A stretch of DNA of 36,109 bases from Pseudomonadota bacterium. Lineage in GTDB: Bacteria > Tectomicrobia > Entotheonellia > Entotheonellales > Entotheonellaceae. Location of the stretch: positions 1 through 36,109 of the forward strand of contig SXND01000037.1 of the NCBI GenBank assembly GCA_005777235.1. The letters are read 5' to 3'. Each line of letters begins with the position of its first letter. Position 1 is the first letter of the stretch. Made by a program: the position numbers and the translations under genes. The notes below the pieces were generated by a model. That model was not told where the DNA came from and searched no databases. It worked only from the letters and a program-made list of their open reading frames with translations. Below are positions 8,596 to 16,437 of the stretch, in pieces.

Positions 8596-10823
8596 TGCGG
8601 CGTCTCCCTCTCACGGCTTTTCGCCTCAGCGTCCTGGTCACGTTGTGCCTCGCCGGTGGCTATTACTGGCTGGGACAGACACCGCTTCTGCGCAACAGCG
8701 AAACCAAACTCCTCGACCTGCGCGCGCAGGTGCGCGGTATCCAACAGCCGGATGTGCCCATTGCGCTGGTCCTGATCGATGATAAGAGCATCGCCGAACT
8801 GGGCCGTTGGCCATGGAGCCGCCGTCTCCTCGCACAGGCCGTCCAGACCCTGCACCGCGCTGGCGCCAAGGTGATAGCCTTTGATCTGCTGTTGAGTGAG
8901 GCAGAACACGACCCGGCACGCGACGCGCTGCACACCCTACGTACGGCGGTTGCGGCCCAGCATCTGCCCCACGCCGAGAGCGTGCTCCAGGCGTTGGATC
9001 AGACATTGGCACACCTCGACGAGGCTGCGACACCCGACGGCGTTTTCGCCACGGCCCTGCACGCGGTGCCCAACACCCTCCTGGCGTACGCCTTTGAGCT
9101 TGGAGAGCCGACAACGGTCCGTGAGCCGCCGCCCTCTATCAGCGCCGCGGCCTACCGGGCGGTCAAACGTACCGGCAATGCCCCACCCGTGCTGCCTTTC
9201 CATGTGGCGCAGCTCCTCGTACCGGTGGCACCCCTGGCGCAAGCGGCACAGACGCTTGGGCACGTCACCATTGCCTTGGATAGCGATGGCACACCACGCT
9301 ACGATTACCCAGTGGTCGCCTACCACGATACCTATTATCCTTCCTTCCCCGTGCAGGCCCTGCGGCTGTATCTCGGGCTAACGTTGGAGGAAGTGCAGGT
9401 GCGGTTTGGCGAAGGGATACAACTGGGTGCGCTGTTCATCCCCACCGATGAGGCCAATCGCTTGTTGATCCAATACTATGGCCCGGCAGGCACCTTCCCC
9501 TCGTATTCCTTTGTCGATGTCCTGCAGCATCGCTTCCCCGCCACTGCCTTCCGCGACACCATAGTGCTCATTGGTGCCAATGCCACGGGTCTCAGTGATC
9601 ACTTTGTGACGCCATTTTCCCTCGTGTTTCCTGGGGTGGAACGCCATGCCACCGTGATAGCGAACATGCTCCGTGGCGAAGTGCTCCGGCACCGCGAGGC
9701 GCTGGCCGTCCTCGATCTCGGCACTATCGCCGTCCTCGGGCTCACGCTCGGCTGGCTGGGTTCAGCGTTACCGTGGTCTTGGGGCATGCTGCTCACTCTA
9801 GGGATAGGCCTGGGCTATCTCGGTGTCAACCTCCTCGCCTATCTCCATTTCGGACTCTGGCTCAATCTGCTCTTTCCTTGCCTGACCATCGTGGGGAACT
9901 ACGGGGCCATCACGTCGTATCAATTTCTCACCGAAGCACGTCAGCGTCGCATGCTCCGACATGCCTTCCAATACTATCTCCATCCAGCGATCGTCGAGCA
10001 AGTGTCCCAACATCCTGAACGCCTCACGCTTGGGGGCGAGGAACGTGAACTGACGGTGCTCTTTTCCGATATCCGCAATTTTAGTACCCTGGCTGAAACG
10101 CTGACCCCGGCCCAGCTCGTGCAACTCCTTAACGAATATTTTACGGCGATGACCCACGCGGTGTTTGCAGAAGACGGCTTACTCGACAAATATATTGGCG
10201 ATGCGGTGATGGCGGTGTATGGCGCACCCCTGACAACGTCTGAGCATGCCTATCACGCCTGCCAGACGGCCTTCCGCATGCTTGATGCCCTCACCACGTG
10301 TCAGGTAAACTGGCATACTCGTGGACTCTCGGAGATCCGTATTGGGATTGGCATCAATTCCGGGCCGATGGTGGTGGGGAACATGGGCTCAGCGATGCAC
10401 TTTGCCTATACGGTGATAGGCGATGAGGTGAACCTGGGCTCGCGTTTGGAAGGCACGACCAAAGAATACGGAGTGTCCATCATTATCAGCGAAACGACCT
10501 GGCACTATGTGCATGACCGCTTGGCCGCCCGCGAACTGGATATTATTCGGGTCAAAGGCAAAGCCCATCCCACCCGCATTTTCGAACTACTGGCCCCCCT
10601 CCCCCTCACGCCCCCGCATACCCAGTTACTGCACCACTTTACTGCCGGGCTGCAGGCCTATCGCGCGCAGCGCTGGGACACGGCCATCCACTGTTTTCAG
10701 GAGGCGCTGCATGCGGTGCCCCATGATCCGCCCAGCCAGCTGTACCTGCGCCGGTGTCAGGTCTTCCAGCACACCCCTCCTCCAACAGACTGGGATGGCG
10801 TCTACAGTATGCTCACGAAGTGA
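8595..10823 (+). CDS. CHASE2-domain adenylate/guanylate cyclase (class III)
   Basis: This 742-residue membrane protein starts with a transmembrane segment (FRLSVLVTLCLAGGYYWL), then a periplasmic CHASE2 sensor domain of about 300 residues (ALVLIDDKSIAELGRWPWSR is typical), three hydrophobic helices (about 358-440), and a class III cyclase domain. The two metal-binding aspartates are D492 (LFSDIRNFS) and D536 (YIGDAVMAVYG), and DEVNLGSRLEG follows. A C-terminal tail with TPR-like sequence ends in WDGVYSMLTK, which is usual for this family, so the gene looks complete. The start ATG at 8595 forms TGATG with the FecR stop; a GTG at 8592 is an alternative. Substrate choice between ATP and GTP cannot be decided with confidence here. 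A transposable element lies directly against its stop codon. Confidence 0.92.
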   Translation: MRRLPLTAFRLSVLVTLCLAGGYYWLGQTPLLRNSETKLLDLRAQVRGIQQPDVPIALVLIDDKSIAELGRWPWSRRLLAQAVQTLHRAGAKVIAFDLLLSEAEHDPARDALHTLRTAVAAQHLPHAESVLQALDQTLAHLDEAATPDGVFATALHAVPNTLLAYAFELGEPTTVREPPPSISAAAYRAVKRTGNAPPVLPFHVAQLLVPVAPLAQAAQTLGHVTIALDSDGTPRYDYPVVAYHDTYYPSFPVQALRLYLGLTLEEVQVRFGEGIQLGALFIPTDEANRLLIQYYGPAGTFPSYSFVDVLQHRFPATAFRDTIVLIGANATGLSDHFVTPFSLVFPGVERHATVIANMLRGEVLRHREALAVLDLGTIAVLGLTLGWLGSALPWSWGMLLTLGIGLGYLGVNLLAYLHFGLWLNLLFPCLTIVGNYGAITSYQFLTEARQRRMLRHAFQYYLHPAIVEQVSQHPERLTLGGEERELTVLFSDIRNFSTLAETLTPAQLVQLLNEYFTAMTHAVFAEDGLLDKYIGDAVMAVYGAPLTTSEHAYHACQTAFRMLDALTTCQVNWHTRGLSEIRIGIGINSGPMVVGNMGSAMHFAYTVIGDEVNLGSRLEGTTKEYGVSIIISETTWHYVHDRLAARELDIIRVKGKAHPTRIFELLAPLPLTPPHTQLLHHFTAGLQAYRAQRWDTAIHCFQEALHAVPHDPPSQLYLRRCQVFQHTPPPTDWDGVYSMLTK

Positions 10824-11951
10824 TTACTCTCCGGCATAAATTCCGGAGCTTCTAGGGGCAGGCCCCAGAGACGCTAGCCCGCGTCTCAAAATGTTGAGCG
10901 CCGCGTTGTGATCGCGGTCCATGACGCACTGACAGGCAGGGCATTGATGCCGACGTTGACGAAGCGACTTGGGGACTCGTTGCCCACACTGGGAGCACTC
11001 TTGCGAGGTAGACCGGGGGTCTACGTGTGCGACACGGCGACCGGCACATGCTGCCTTGTCGGTCGTGATCCGCACAAACTGGCCCCAGGCCACATCCGCA
11101 ATCGACTGCGCCAGACCATGATGCTGCATCATGTTGGGAATCTGCAACGCTTCAAAGGCGAGCACGCCGTGGGTGTTGACCAGTTTTCTGGCTTCCTGGT
11201 GGCAGAAGTCGTAGCGTCGGTTGGCAATCCGTTCATGGATATGGGCCACCACCTTGCGACACTTCTGCCGCGCTGGCGTGCCCTTCTCGGCCTTGGCAAG
11301 GCGGCGTTGCGCTTTGGCCAACGCTTGTTCATCCCTGCGAAAGAAACGCGGGTTGTCAATTTTTTGCCCGGTATGCATGGTGGCAAAGCTGCTCAGCCCG
11401 ACATCAATACCAGCCGCCCGCTCTGTCTCTGGCAACGGCGTAGGCTCCACCGCGACGCTGAAGCAGGCATACCACTTTCCGCTTGGCGTGCGACGCAACG
11501 TCAACGTTTTGATCGTGCCTGCTATGGAACGATGCAGCACCAACCGCAGTGCGCCAATTTTGGAGACACGCAGTAGACTGTCGTGCACCGCAAAGCCGGA
11601 CTGTTTGAAAGTGAATCTGTCGTAGCGTCCAGGCCCACGGAATCTGGGAAACCCTGGGGTCTCGCCAGCCTTCACGCGGCGGAAGAACGCCTTGTAGGCA
11701 AGGTCAACACGCTCTTGGACGTTCTGCAACACTTGGGAATAGACAGAGGTCAACGCAGGATGCTCATGCTTCCACTGCGTCAGCATGGCATTGGTCTCAT
11801 ACAGCGACAAGGTGGCTTGCCGTTGCTCCCAGGCCTCTTTGCGATGGGCAAGCGTCTGGTTATACACCTGCCGACACGTAACAAGCGTGTCATCAAGCAG
11901 ACGCTGTTGGTGTCTCGTGGGATACAGGCGGTACTTCATCGTTTTACGCAT
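10824..11951 (-). CDS. tnpB: TnpB, RNA-guided nuclease of IS200/IS605 family
   Basis: TnpB proteins are transposon-encoded RNA-guided DNA nucleases related to Cas12. This 375-residue protein starts with the family-typical MKYRLYPT (residues 5-12; ATG 11939 is an alternative start). It keeps all three RuvC acidic residues: D183 (GIDVGL), E267 (AFEALQIPNM) and D347 (DRDHNAALNI). The zinc-ribbon cysteines are C319/C322 and C337/C340. It therefore looks catalytically intact and full length. The C-terminal SSGIYAGE is encoded by the right-end palindrome, as expected when the guide RNA scaffold overlaps the 3' end of the gene. No tnpA transposase is present, so mobility would need one in trans. Confidence 0.93.
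   Translation of the reverse strand: MRKTMKYRLYPTRHQQRLLDDTLVTCRQVYNQTLAHRKEAWEQRQATLSLYETNAMLTQWKHEHPALTSVYSQVLQNVQERVDLAYKAFFRRVKAGETPGFPRFRGPGRYDRFTFKQSGFAVHDSLLRVSKIGALRLVLHRSIAGTIKTLTLRRTPSGKWYACFSVAVEPTPLPETERAAGIDVGLSSFATMHTGQKIDNPRFFRRDEQALAKAQRRLAKAEKGTPARQKCRKVVAHIHERIANRRYDFCHQEARKLVNTHGVLAFEALQIPNMMQHHGLAQSIADVAWGQFVRITTDKAACAGRRVAHVDPRSTSQECSQCGQRVPKSLRQRRHQCPACQCVMDRDHNAALNILRRGLASLGPAPRSSGIYAGE
10829..10848 (-). repeat. Right-end palindrome of the tnpB element, likely part of omega-RNA
   Basis: CTCCGG at 10829-10834 pairs with CCGGAG at 10843-10848 around an 8-nt loop. It overlaps the last codons of tnpB and lies 6 nt from the cyclase stop codon. In studied TnpB systems the guide (omega) RNA is made from the 3' end of tnpB and the right end of the element, with the guide taken from adjacent flanking DNA. 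Here the flanking DNA would be antisense to the 3' end of the cyclase gene. The hairpin is seen; the RNA is inferred. Confidence 0.5.
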
Positions 11952-12045
11952 GAAAAGTATAATAGCGTCATTGCGTAGAGATGTACAACATAAGCTAGCA
12001 ATATCGGATACAAACGGTGGCTGCTCCGCAGCCAGTGCCTTTTAT

Positions 12046-12065
12046 CCCCGGCATGAATGCCGAGG
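12046..12065 (-). repeat. Left palindrome matching the right-end hairpin of tnpB
   Basis: CGGCAT (12049-12054) pairs with ATGCCG (12057-12062) around GA, and two further pairs extend the stem past one mismatch. On the minus strand it closely resembles the right-end palindrome, with shared flanks of the form AGC-TC-GG-ATT-ATGCCGG-GA-TAA. Matching orientation at both ends fits IS200/IS605 subterminal hairpins, where left and right structures are recognised on the same strand. It also fits the end of a second, eroded tnpB. Confidence 0.5.
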
Positions 12066-12238
12066 CTTTACGGCACCTTTGGTCAACACACAGTGCCAGG
12101 CGTTGGTCTCCGCGGCGACGGCAGAGGGTAGTCGATGGCGCAGCGTCACAGCCATGGGCCTGGCATGGCGAGGAACGCTGCAGTCTTTGTCTGTGTGTCA
12201 GGCGACTCATCGCGGTAGCCTCGCGGTCATAGTGTGGC

Positions 12239-12264
12239 CGCATGAGCCATGCGGATGCTATACT
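12239..12264 (+). promoter_or_regulatory. Possible promoter with inverted repeat ahead of the polysaccharide locus
   Basis: A perfect TATACT lies at 12259-12264. No good -35 hexamer is found at the right distance. Instead, an inverted repeat CGCATG-AGC-CATGCG (12239-12253) covers the region just upstream of the -10. This arrangement suggests an activator- or repressor-controlled promoter driving the export lipoprotein gene about 125 nt downstream. No sigma54 -24/-12 pair was recognised. Confidence 0.3.
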
Positions 12265-12387
12265 GTGTAAGCATAGAGACATGCCTGACGACTGATGCTC
12301 CATGGATGAGTCCTGCGTATTGCGCAATCTTGGCATCCGGTGTCGGGACGGTCTTCAAAAGAAATATATGAGAACGAGGGTAGTTAC

Positions 12388-13011
12388 GTGGGGACTGAGA
12401 GGGGCGAAGCCTGTCTACGTGGAATCTTGTGGGGATGTTGTTTGCTAGCGTGCCTGGTGTCCGCCTGCGCCACCTCTGGCGTACCGCAGCTCCCAGCTAC
12501 CTCGCCGAAAAATGAGGCAGAGGCCTCGCAAGATTATATCCTCGGCGCGGAGGATAGCGTGGAGGTCCAAGTGTGGAAAAACCCTGATTTGTCGAGAACA
12601 GTGACCATCCGTCCAGATGGAAAAATCTCTCTCCCCTTAGTCGGAGATGTGCAGGCGGCAGGGCAGACACCGACCCAACTCACGGAAGCTGTCACGGAAA
12701 AGCTCAAAGCTTATTATAAAGAACCTGCCCAAGTGACAGTCATTGTGCATCAGGTGAATAGTTATGCGATCTATGTGCTGGGAGAAGTCCGCAACCAAGG
12801 GAAGCATTTGGTGCGCTCTGGCACGACTTTCTTGCAGACGATTTCCCTCGTGGGTGGATTTACAACATTCGCTTCCATGAATAAAATTACGTTGCGTCGT
12901 AAGGATCATGAAGGGAAAGAAGTCTCCACCTTGATCCGTTACAAAGATGTGTTGGCGGGACAGCAGCCCAATGTGGCATTAAAAGCCGGTGACATTCTCA
13001 TTATTCCCTAA
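12388..13011 (+). CDS. Polysaccharide export lipoprotein (Wza/EpsA type, PEP-CTERM-associated)
   Basis: This outer-membrane auxiliary protein forms the exit pore for exopolysaccharide. From GTG 12388 it has 207 residues with a lipoprotein signal peptide ending in LVSAC, so C27 would be lipidated. A polysaccharide biosynthesis/export domain follows (ILGAEDSVEVQVWKNPDLS, then RPDGKISLPLVGDVQAAG), and a SLBB-like segment (YAIYVLGEVRNQGKH, then LKAGDILIIP). GAGGGTAG lies 5-8 nt before the GTG at 12388. A longer in-frame start at 12340 would add a non-signal extension and is less likely. It is the first gene of the polysaccharide locus, followed after 66 nt by the chain-length determinant/kinase gene. 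Confidence 0.9.
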   Translation: MGTERGEACLRGILWGCCLLACLVSACATSGVPQLPATSPKNEAEASQDYILGAEDSVEVQVWKNPDLSRTVTIRPDGKISLPLVGDVQAAGQTPTQLTEAVTEKLKAYYKEPAQVTVIVHQVNSYAIYVLGEVRNQGKHLVRSGTTFLQTISLVGGFTTFASMNKITLRRKDHEGKEVSTLIRYKDVLAGQQPNVALKAGDILIIP

Positions 13012-13077
13012 GTACGTCTTCATAATTCCCTTATAGCATATCCTTTGACCTTCTTGGACGTGGAGGCCCCGATTCTC

Positions 13078-13689
13078 ATGGAGATATCCGAGCGCGAAGG
13101 GAATAGGCCTTTGCAGCAGAAAAGCCAAGGTGCGATCGTGCAGGATGGCGTAGAAATGCTGTGGCGACGTAAGTGGCTACTGCTGATTCCGCTCGCACTA
13201 GGTTTGGGGGCGGGGTACGCCATGTGTTTTATTCTGCCTCCTTCGTATCGCTCTTCAACATTGATTCTGGTCGAGCCGCAGAAAGTACCGTCGTCCTATG
13301 TCAACCCGACAGTGACGAGTACCGTTGACGACCGACTCCGTACGATCAGCCAACAAATCATGAGTCGGACCAATCTTTCGAAAATCATTAAGGAATACAA
13401 TCTCTATAAGTCCGAAGGGACGAATAGCCCTGGGAAGGAATCCCTCATAGAGCGTGGGAAGGAGAGCCTCAAAAAGCTCGCTGCCAAATTTGGACTGCAC
13501 ACGGGGAGTGTCGCGACCTTACCCAACCAAGATGAAGTCTCGGAAACCGTCATCAATCGGATGCGCCGTGACATTGACGTGCGCGTGACGGGCAAAGAGG
13601 CTTTCTCCGTCGCCTATAATGGGAAGGATCCTGGAGTCGTGATGCGTGTCACGAATACTCTGCCTTGCTCTTTATTGAGGAAAATTTAA
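13078..13689 (+). CDS. Chain-length determinant protein, N-terminal part (frameshifted)
   Basis: This is the Wzz domain of a polysaccharide co-polymerase. It shows a cytoplasmic N-terminus, a first transmembrane helix (WLLLIPLALGLGAGYAMCFI near residues 36-55), and the periplasmic start SSTLILVEPQKVPSSYV. ATG 13078 is preceded by GGAGG; a TTG at 13045 is the alternative. The frame runs off at 13687 in a short unrelated tail after VTNTL. The expected continuation (LFIEENLKVRERQ) lies in the next frame from 13665. Restoring one base around 13662 (CTGCC to CTGGCC) would join both parts into one protein of about 815 residues. The break is either a real mutation or an assembly error. Confidence 0.85.
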   Translation: MEISEREGNRPLQQKSQGAIVQDGVEMLWRRKWLLLIPLALGLGAGYAMCFILPPSYRSSTLILVEPQKVPSSYVNPTVTSTVDDRLRTISQQIMSRTNLSKIIKEYNLYKSEGTNSPGKESLIERGKESLKKLAAKFGLHTGSVATLPNQDEVSETVINRMRRDIDVRVTGKEAFSVAYNGKDPGVVMRVTNTLPCSLLRKI

Positions 13690-15527
13690 AAGTCAGAGAG
13701 CGACAGGCGGAGGGCACCTCCGAGTTTCTCGAGAGTCAGGTGTCTGAGGTCGAGAAAGAATTGCAGCGGCAAGAACACAACCTGCGTGAATTCCAGCAAC
13801 AGCATCGCGGTGCTTTACCGTCCCAACTTGATGCGAATCTCCGTACACTTGACAGACTGCAGCAGGAGTTAGCGTCGATCAATGATTTAATCCGTAGTGC
13901 TGAGAGTGCGCTTATTGATGAGCGCAAGACTGCCGAGGAGCGCAAGACTGCCGAGGAGCGCAAGACTGCCGAGGAGCGCAAGACTGCCGAGGAGCGTAAG
14001 GCTGTCGAGGAGCGCAAAGCGCTGTCAGGAGAAGCCTCAGGCACTCCGACCCCTGCATCAGGGGCTGTCCCAGCGAGCGTATCCCCGACACAGATACGGC
14101 TGGAGGCCTTAAGGCAAGAGTTACTACGGTTGCGGGCAACATTTAACGAAACGTATCCTGATGTTGTCGCCCTGAAAAAACAAATGGAAGACTTAGAAGC
14201 TGCGCTTGTAGACGAGACCGCTGCTAAAAACGCTGGAGGGATTGCGGTGCCCTCGACCAACCCTGCGAGGCCAGCGGCTGCGGCAACGTCCTCCCCCGCA
14301 GCGGGGCTTGCGCCAACGGCGGGCTCCGCCAGAGGTACAACCCCTCCACGCATCGGGAATTTTATGGGAGGGGTCGAGAAGATCGAGCGCGACCTGGTAG
14401 GCCTCCGGATGAGGCGTGAGAAAGTGGTGGCGCAGACGCAAAAGCTGGAAGAGTATGTCGTTGCGACACCCGGCAATGAGGAGAAGCTCACAGAGCTGAC
14501 CCGTGATTACGGCATGTCTCTCAAAAATTACCAGGCGCTCTTAGATAAAAGGCTCCAGGCAAAAATTTCAGAAAATCTCGAAAAGAAGCAGAAGGGTGAA
14601 CAATTTCGTATCCTAGATCCCGCGAACTTCCCAACCATACCTTCAGAGCCGAATCCTCCTATGGTGGTTGGGATTGGGGGAGCCATTGGGGGAGGGCTTG
14701 GAGTGGGGTTGATACTGTTGCTCAATTTTCTCCACCCTTCATTAAGGAAGGCTGAAGACATTGCTGGGGCTTTTGGCGTCCCTGTCCTCGTGACGATCCC
14801 GCGCTACGATGTGGACTTAGCCAAGGATCATCGTCTTGTTGTCCTCCACGAGTCGGATTCCTTCGCTGCGGAGCAATACCGTATTCTCTATACAAAAATT
14901 AATGATTTCACCAAAGACAGCTCCCACAAAATTTTCGCCATTACCAGTGCGGTGCAAAGTGAGGGCAAGACGATCACGACGCTCAATCTCGCCATCGTGA
15001 TGGCCAAGGATTTTGGTAAAAAGACGCTCGTGCTCGAAGGGGATTTTCGACGTCCAACGATACCCCTCTATTTGAACATGGAGCTTGAAGAAGGCTTGGT
15101 GGATATTTTATCGAGCAAGGCAGACCTGCAGGCAACCATGGTGCCCGTGGCCAATACCTTAGTACCCTTTGCCGATGATAACCTGGCCGTCCTACCGGCA
15201 GTGCGGAGAACCCAGAACTCGACAAGTCTCTTAAGTTCGCCACGCATGCGCGATCTGTGTGAGGCGTTACGTGAGCAATATGATTTTATCCTAATTGATG
15301 CTCCGCCGATCCTTCCCTTGTCGGATATGAATGTCTTCGAAGAAGTGGTCGATGGGGTGATTATGGTTGTGCGATCTGAAAAAACGACCAAAGATGCGGT
15401 GGTACGGGCACTGGAGACACTCGGGATCGATAAAATCCTTGGTATTGTGCTCAACGATTTCCGCCAGCCTGCATCTTCGTATTATAAATATCAGTATGGT
15501 TACAGCTATAAACCGAGCACCAAGTAG
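13665..15527 (+). CDS. Chain-length determinant / tyrosine autokinase, C-terminal part
   Basis: This part continues the Wzz/Wzc-like protein after the frameshift. The N-terminal 300 residues form a long coiled coil (FLESQVSEVEKELQRQEHN) interrupted by an 18-bp tandem repeat (residues 86-119) and an Ala/Pro-rich linker. A second transmembrane helix follows near 337-357. The cytoplasmic BY-kinase domain has a Walker A region SAVQSEGKT (428-436), the Walker A' segment VLEGDFRRP, Walker B ILIDAPP around D545, and a C-terminal tyrosine cluster (YYKYQYGYSY) for autophosphorylation. Walker A has QSEGK instead of the usual PGEGK. Such kinases control polymer length by phosphorylation cycles. A TTG at 13665 is only the frame limit, not a supported start. 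Confidence 0.87.
   Translation: MLFIEENLKVRERQAEGTSEFLESQVSEVEKELQRQEHNLREFQQQHRGALPSQLDANLRTLDRLQQELASINDLIRSAESALIDERKTAEERKTAEERKTAEERKTAEERKAVEERKALSGEASGTPTPASGAVPASVSPTQIRLEALRQELLRLRATFNETYPDVVALKKQMEDLEAALVDETAAKNAGGIAVPSTNPARPAAAATSSPAAGLAPTAGSARGTTPPRIGNFMGGVEKIERDLVGLRMRREKVVAQTQKLEEYVVATPGNEEKLTELTRDYGMSLKNYQALLDKRLQAKISENLEKKQKGEQFRILDPANFPTIPSEPNPPMVVGIGGAIGGGLGVGLILLLNFLHPSLRKAEDIAGAFGVPVLVTIPRYDVDLAKDHRLVVLHESDSFAAEQYRILYTKINDFTKDSSHKIFAITSAVQSEGKTITTLNLAIVMAKDFGKKTLVLEGDFRRPTIPLYLNMELEEGLVDILSSKADLQATMVPVANTLVPFADDNLAVLPAVRRTQNSTSLLSSPRMRDLCEALREQYDFILIDAPPILPLSDMNVFEEVVDGVIMVVRSEKTTKDAVVRALETLGIDKILGIVLNDFRQPASSYYKYQYGYSYKPSTK
13920..14021 (+). repeat. 18-bp tandem repeat inside the kinase coiled coil
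   Basis: Four identical 18-bp units (GAGCGCAAGACTGCCGAG) run from 13920 to 13991. A fifth, diverged unit follows at 13992-14009, then a partial one to 14021. Each unit encodes ERKTAE, so copy-number change keeps the frame and only lengthens a charged helix. The near-perfect identity means the array is recent or actively homogenised, and its copy number may vary between strains. Confidence 0.92.
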
Positions 15528-15547
15528 CAACCTTGTGGATGTAGAGT

Positions 15548-16414
15548 ATGAGCATGATCAACGCCTTGACAATTGATGTCGAAGATTATTATCAGGTATC
15601 AGCATTTGAATCCGTGGTGCAAGGAACCGCGTGGTCACAGTATGAAAGCCGCGTGGTCCAGAATACGGTCAAGGTGTTAGACCTGCTCGATACCTATGAG
15701 ACCAAAGCCACGTTTTTTGTGCTGGGCTGGGTGGCGGAGCGGCATCTCAGCTTGCTGCGCATGATTGCCGCGCGCGGTCATGAGGTGGCCTCGCACGGGT
15801 ATGCCCACCAGCGTGTCTATACCCAGACCCCAGCCCAATTTCGAGAGGAAACGCGGCGTTCGAAAGCGATCCTGGAAGACGGCCTGGGACACGCCATTCT
15901 GGGGTACCGCGCCGCGAGTTACTCCATTACCGCGCAGAGCCTGTGGGCGTTGGATATTCTACGAGAAGAAGGCTTTGTCTATGACTCGAGCATTTTCCCG
16001 ATTCGGCATGACCTGTACGGTATCCCCGATGCCCCCCGGTCGTGTTACCGTATCCCCTGCCAAGACGCTACGACGCTGATCGAATTTCCACTCTCCACCG
16101 TACGTCTTGGTGGGGTCAACTGTCCCATTGCTGGTGGTGGTTATTTGCGTCTCTTTCCTTATGCGTATACCCGCTGGGGCATCAGGCATCTCAATACACG
16201 TGAGGGGCTCCCGGCGGTGGTGTATTTCCATCCCTGGGAGATTGACCCGGCTCAACCACGTTTGCCAGCACGGCGCTTGTCCCGGTTTCGACACTACACC
16301 AATCTGGCGAAGATGGAGACACGCTTGGAACGTCTCCTGCGCGATTTCTCCTTCAATACTATGGCTGAGGTCTTACAAGCCCGTGGTCTCCTGCTGTCAC
16401 CTACGGCATCATAA
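15548..16414 (+). CDS. Polysaccharide deacetylase, XrtA/PEP-CTERM locus type
   Basis: This 288-residue protein belongs to carbohydrate esterase family 4, whose members remove N- or O-acetyl groups from polysaccharides with a metal ion. It begins with ALTIDVEDYYQ (catalytic/metal acids D10 and D13 region) and has the metal-binding SHGYAH (H83, H87), then GYRAASYSIT and a late YFHPWEIDP. The D-V-E-D-Y start and the HPWEID motif are characteristic of the deacetylases that accompany exosortase A loci. ATG 15548 is used; ATG 15554 is equally possible. The gene lies 20 nt after the kinase and 23 nt before the acetyltransferase gene. Confidence 0.92.
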   Translation: MSMINALTIDVEDYYQVSAFESVVQGTAWSQYESRVVQNTVKVLDLLDTYETKATFFVLGWVAERHLSLLRMIAARGHEVASHGYAHQRVYTQTPAQFREETRRSKAILEDGLGHAILGYRAASYSITAQSLWALDILREEGFVYDSSIFPIRHDLYGIPDAPRSCYRIPCQDATTLIEFPLSTVRLGGVNCPIAGGGYLRLFPYAYTRWGIRHLNTREGLPAVVYFHPWEIDPAQPRLPARRLSRFRHYTNLAKMETRLERLLRDFSFNTMAEVLQARGLLLSPTAS

Positions 16415-16437
16415 GGCGAGGCAGAAAGTCAGGCACG

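Larger units (their letters stand above)
10824..12066 (-). mobile_element. IS200/IS605-family tnpB-only element (IS1341-like), limits approximate
   Basis: The segment holds an intact tnpB on the minus strand and no tnpA. A palindrome at its 3' side (10829-10848) overlaps the end of tnpB. A related palindrome in the same orientation lies 95-115 nt beyond the tnpB start (12046-12065). In this family both ends carry subterminal hairpins of the same orientation, so these may mark the right and left ends. The right boundary falls at or within a few bases of the cyclase stop codon. Exact ends cannot be fixed because these elements make no target duplication. An alternative reading of the left palindrome is given in its own entry. 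Confidence 0.55.
11952..12387. other. Gene-poor 436-nt stretch between tnpB and the export lipoprotein gene
   Basis: No convincing gene is visible. The stretch holds the left palindrome (12046-12065) and a possible promoter with a nearby inverted repeat (12239-12264). A minus-strand reading frame (12336-11995) has no recognisable domain over most of its length. Around the left palindrome it reads ASAFMPG, similar to the C-terminal tail of TnpB proteins. It could be the decayed 3' end of an older tnpB copy or just the left end of the present element. Confidence 0.5.

Noticed and set aside
13655..13690. Programmed ribosomal frameshift joining the two kinase parts
   Set aside because: No X-XXY-YYZ slippery heptamer occurs in the right phase and no obvious stimulatory hairpin follows. 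A single-base deletion or assembly error explains the break better.
13920..14021. CRISPR-like repeats
   Set aside because: The units are contiguous 18-bp tandem copies without spacers and are translated in frame, so this is not a CRISPR array. No cas genes were seen.
13736..14491. Minus-strand 251-codon open frame
   Set aside because: Antisense to the kinase coiled coil; the Ser/Ala/Arg-rich sequence is the complement of the tandem repeat.
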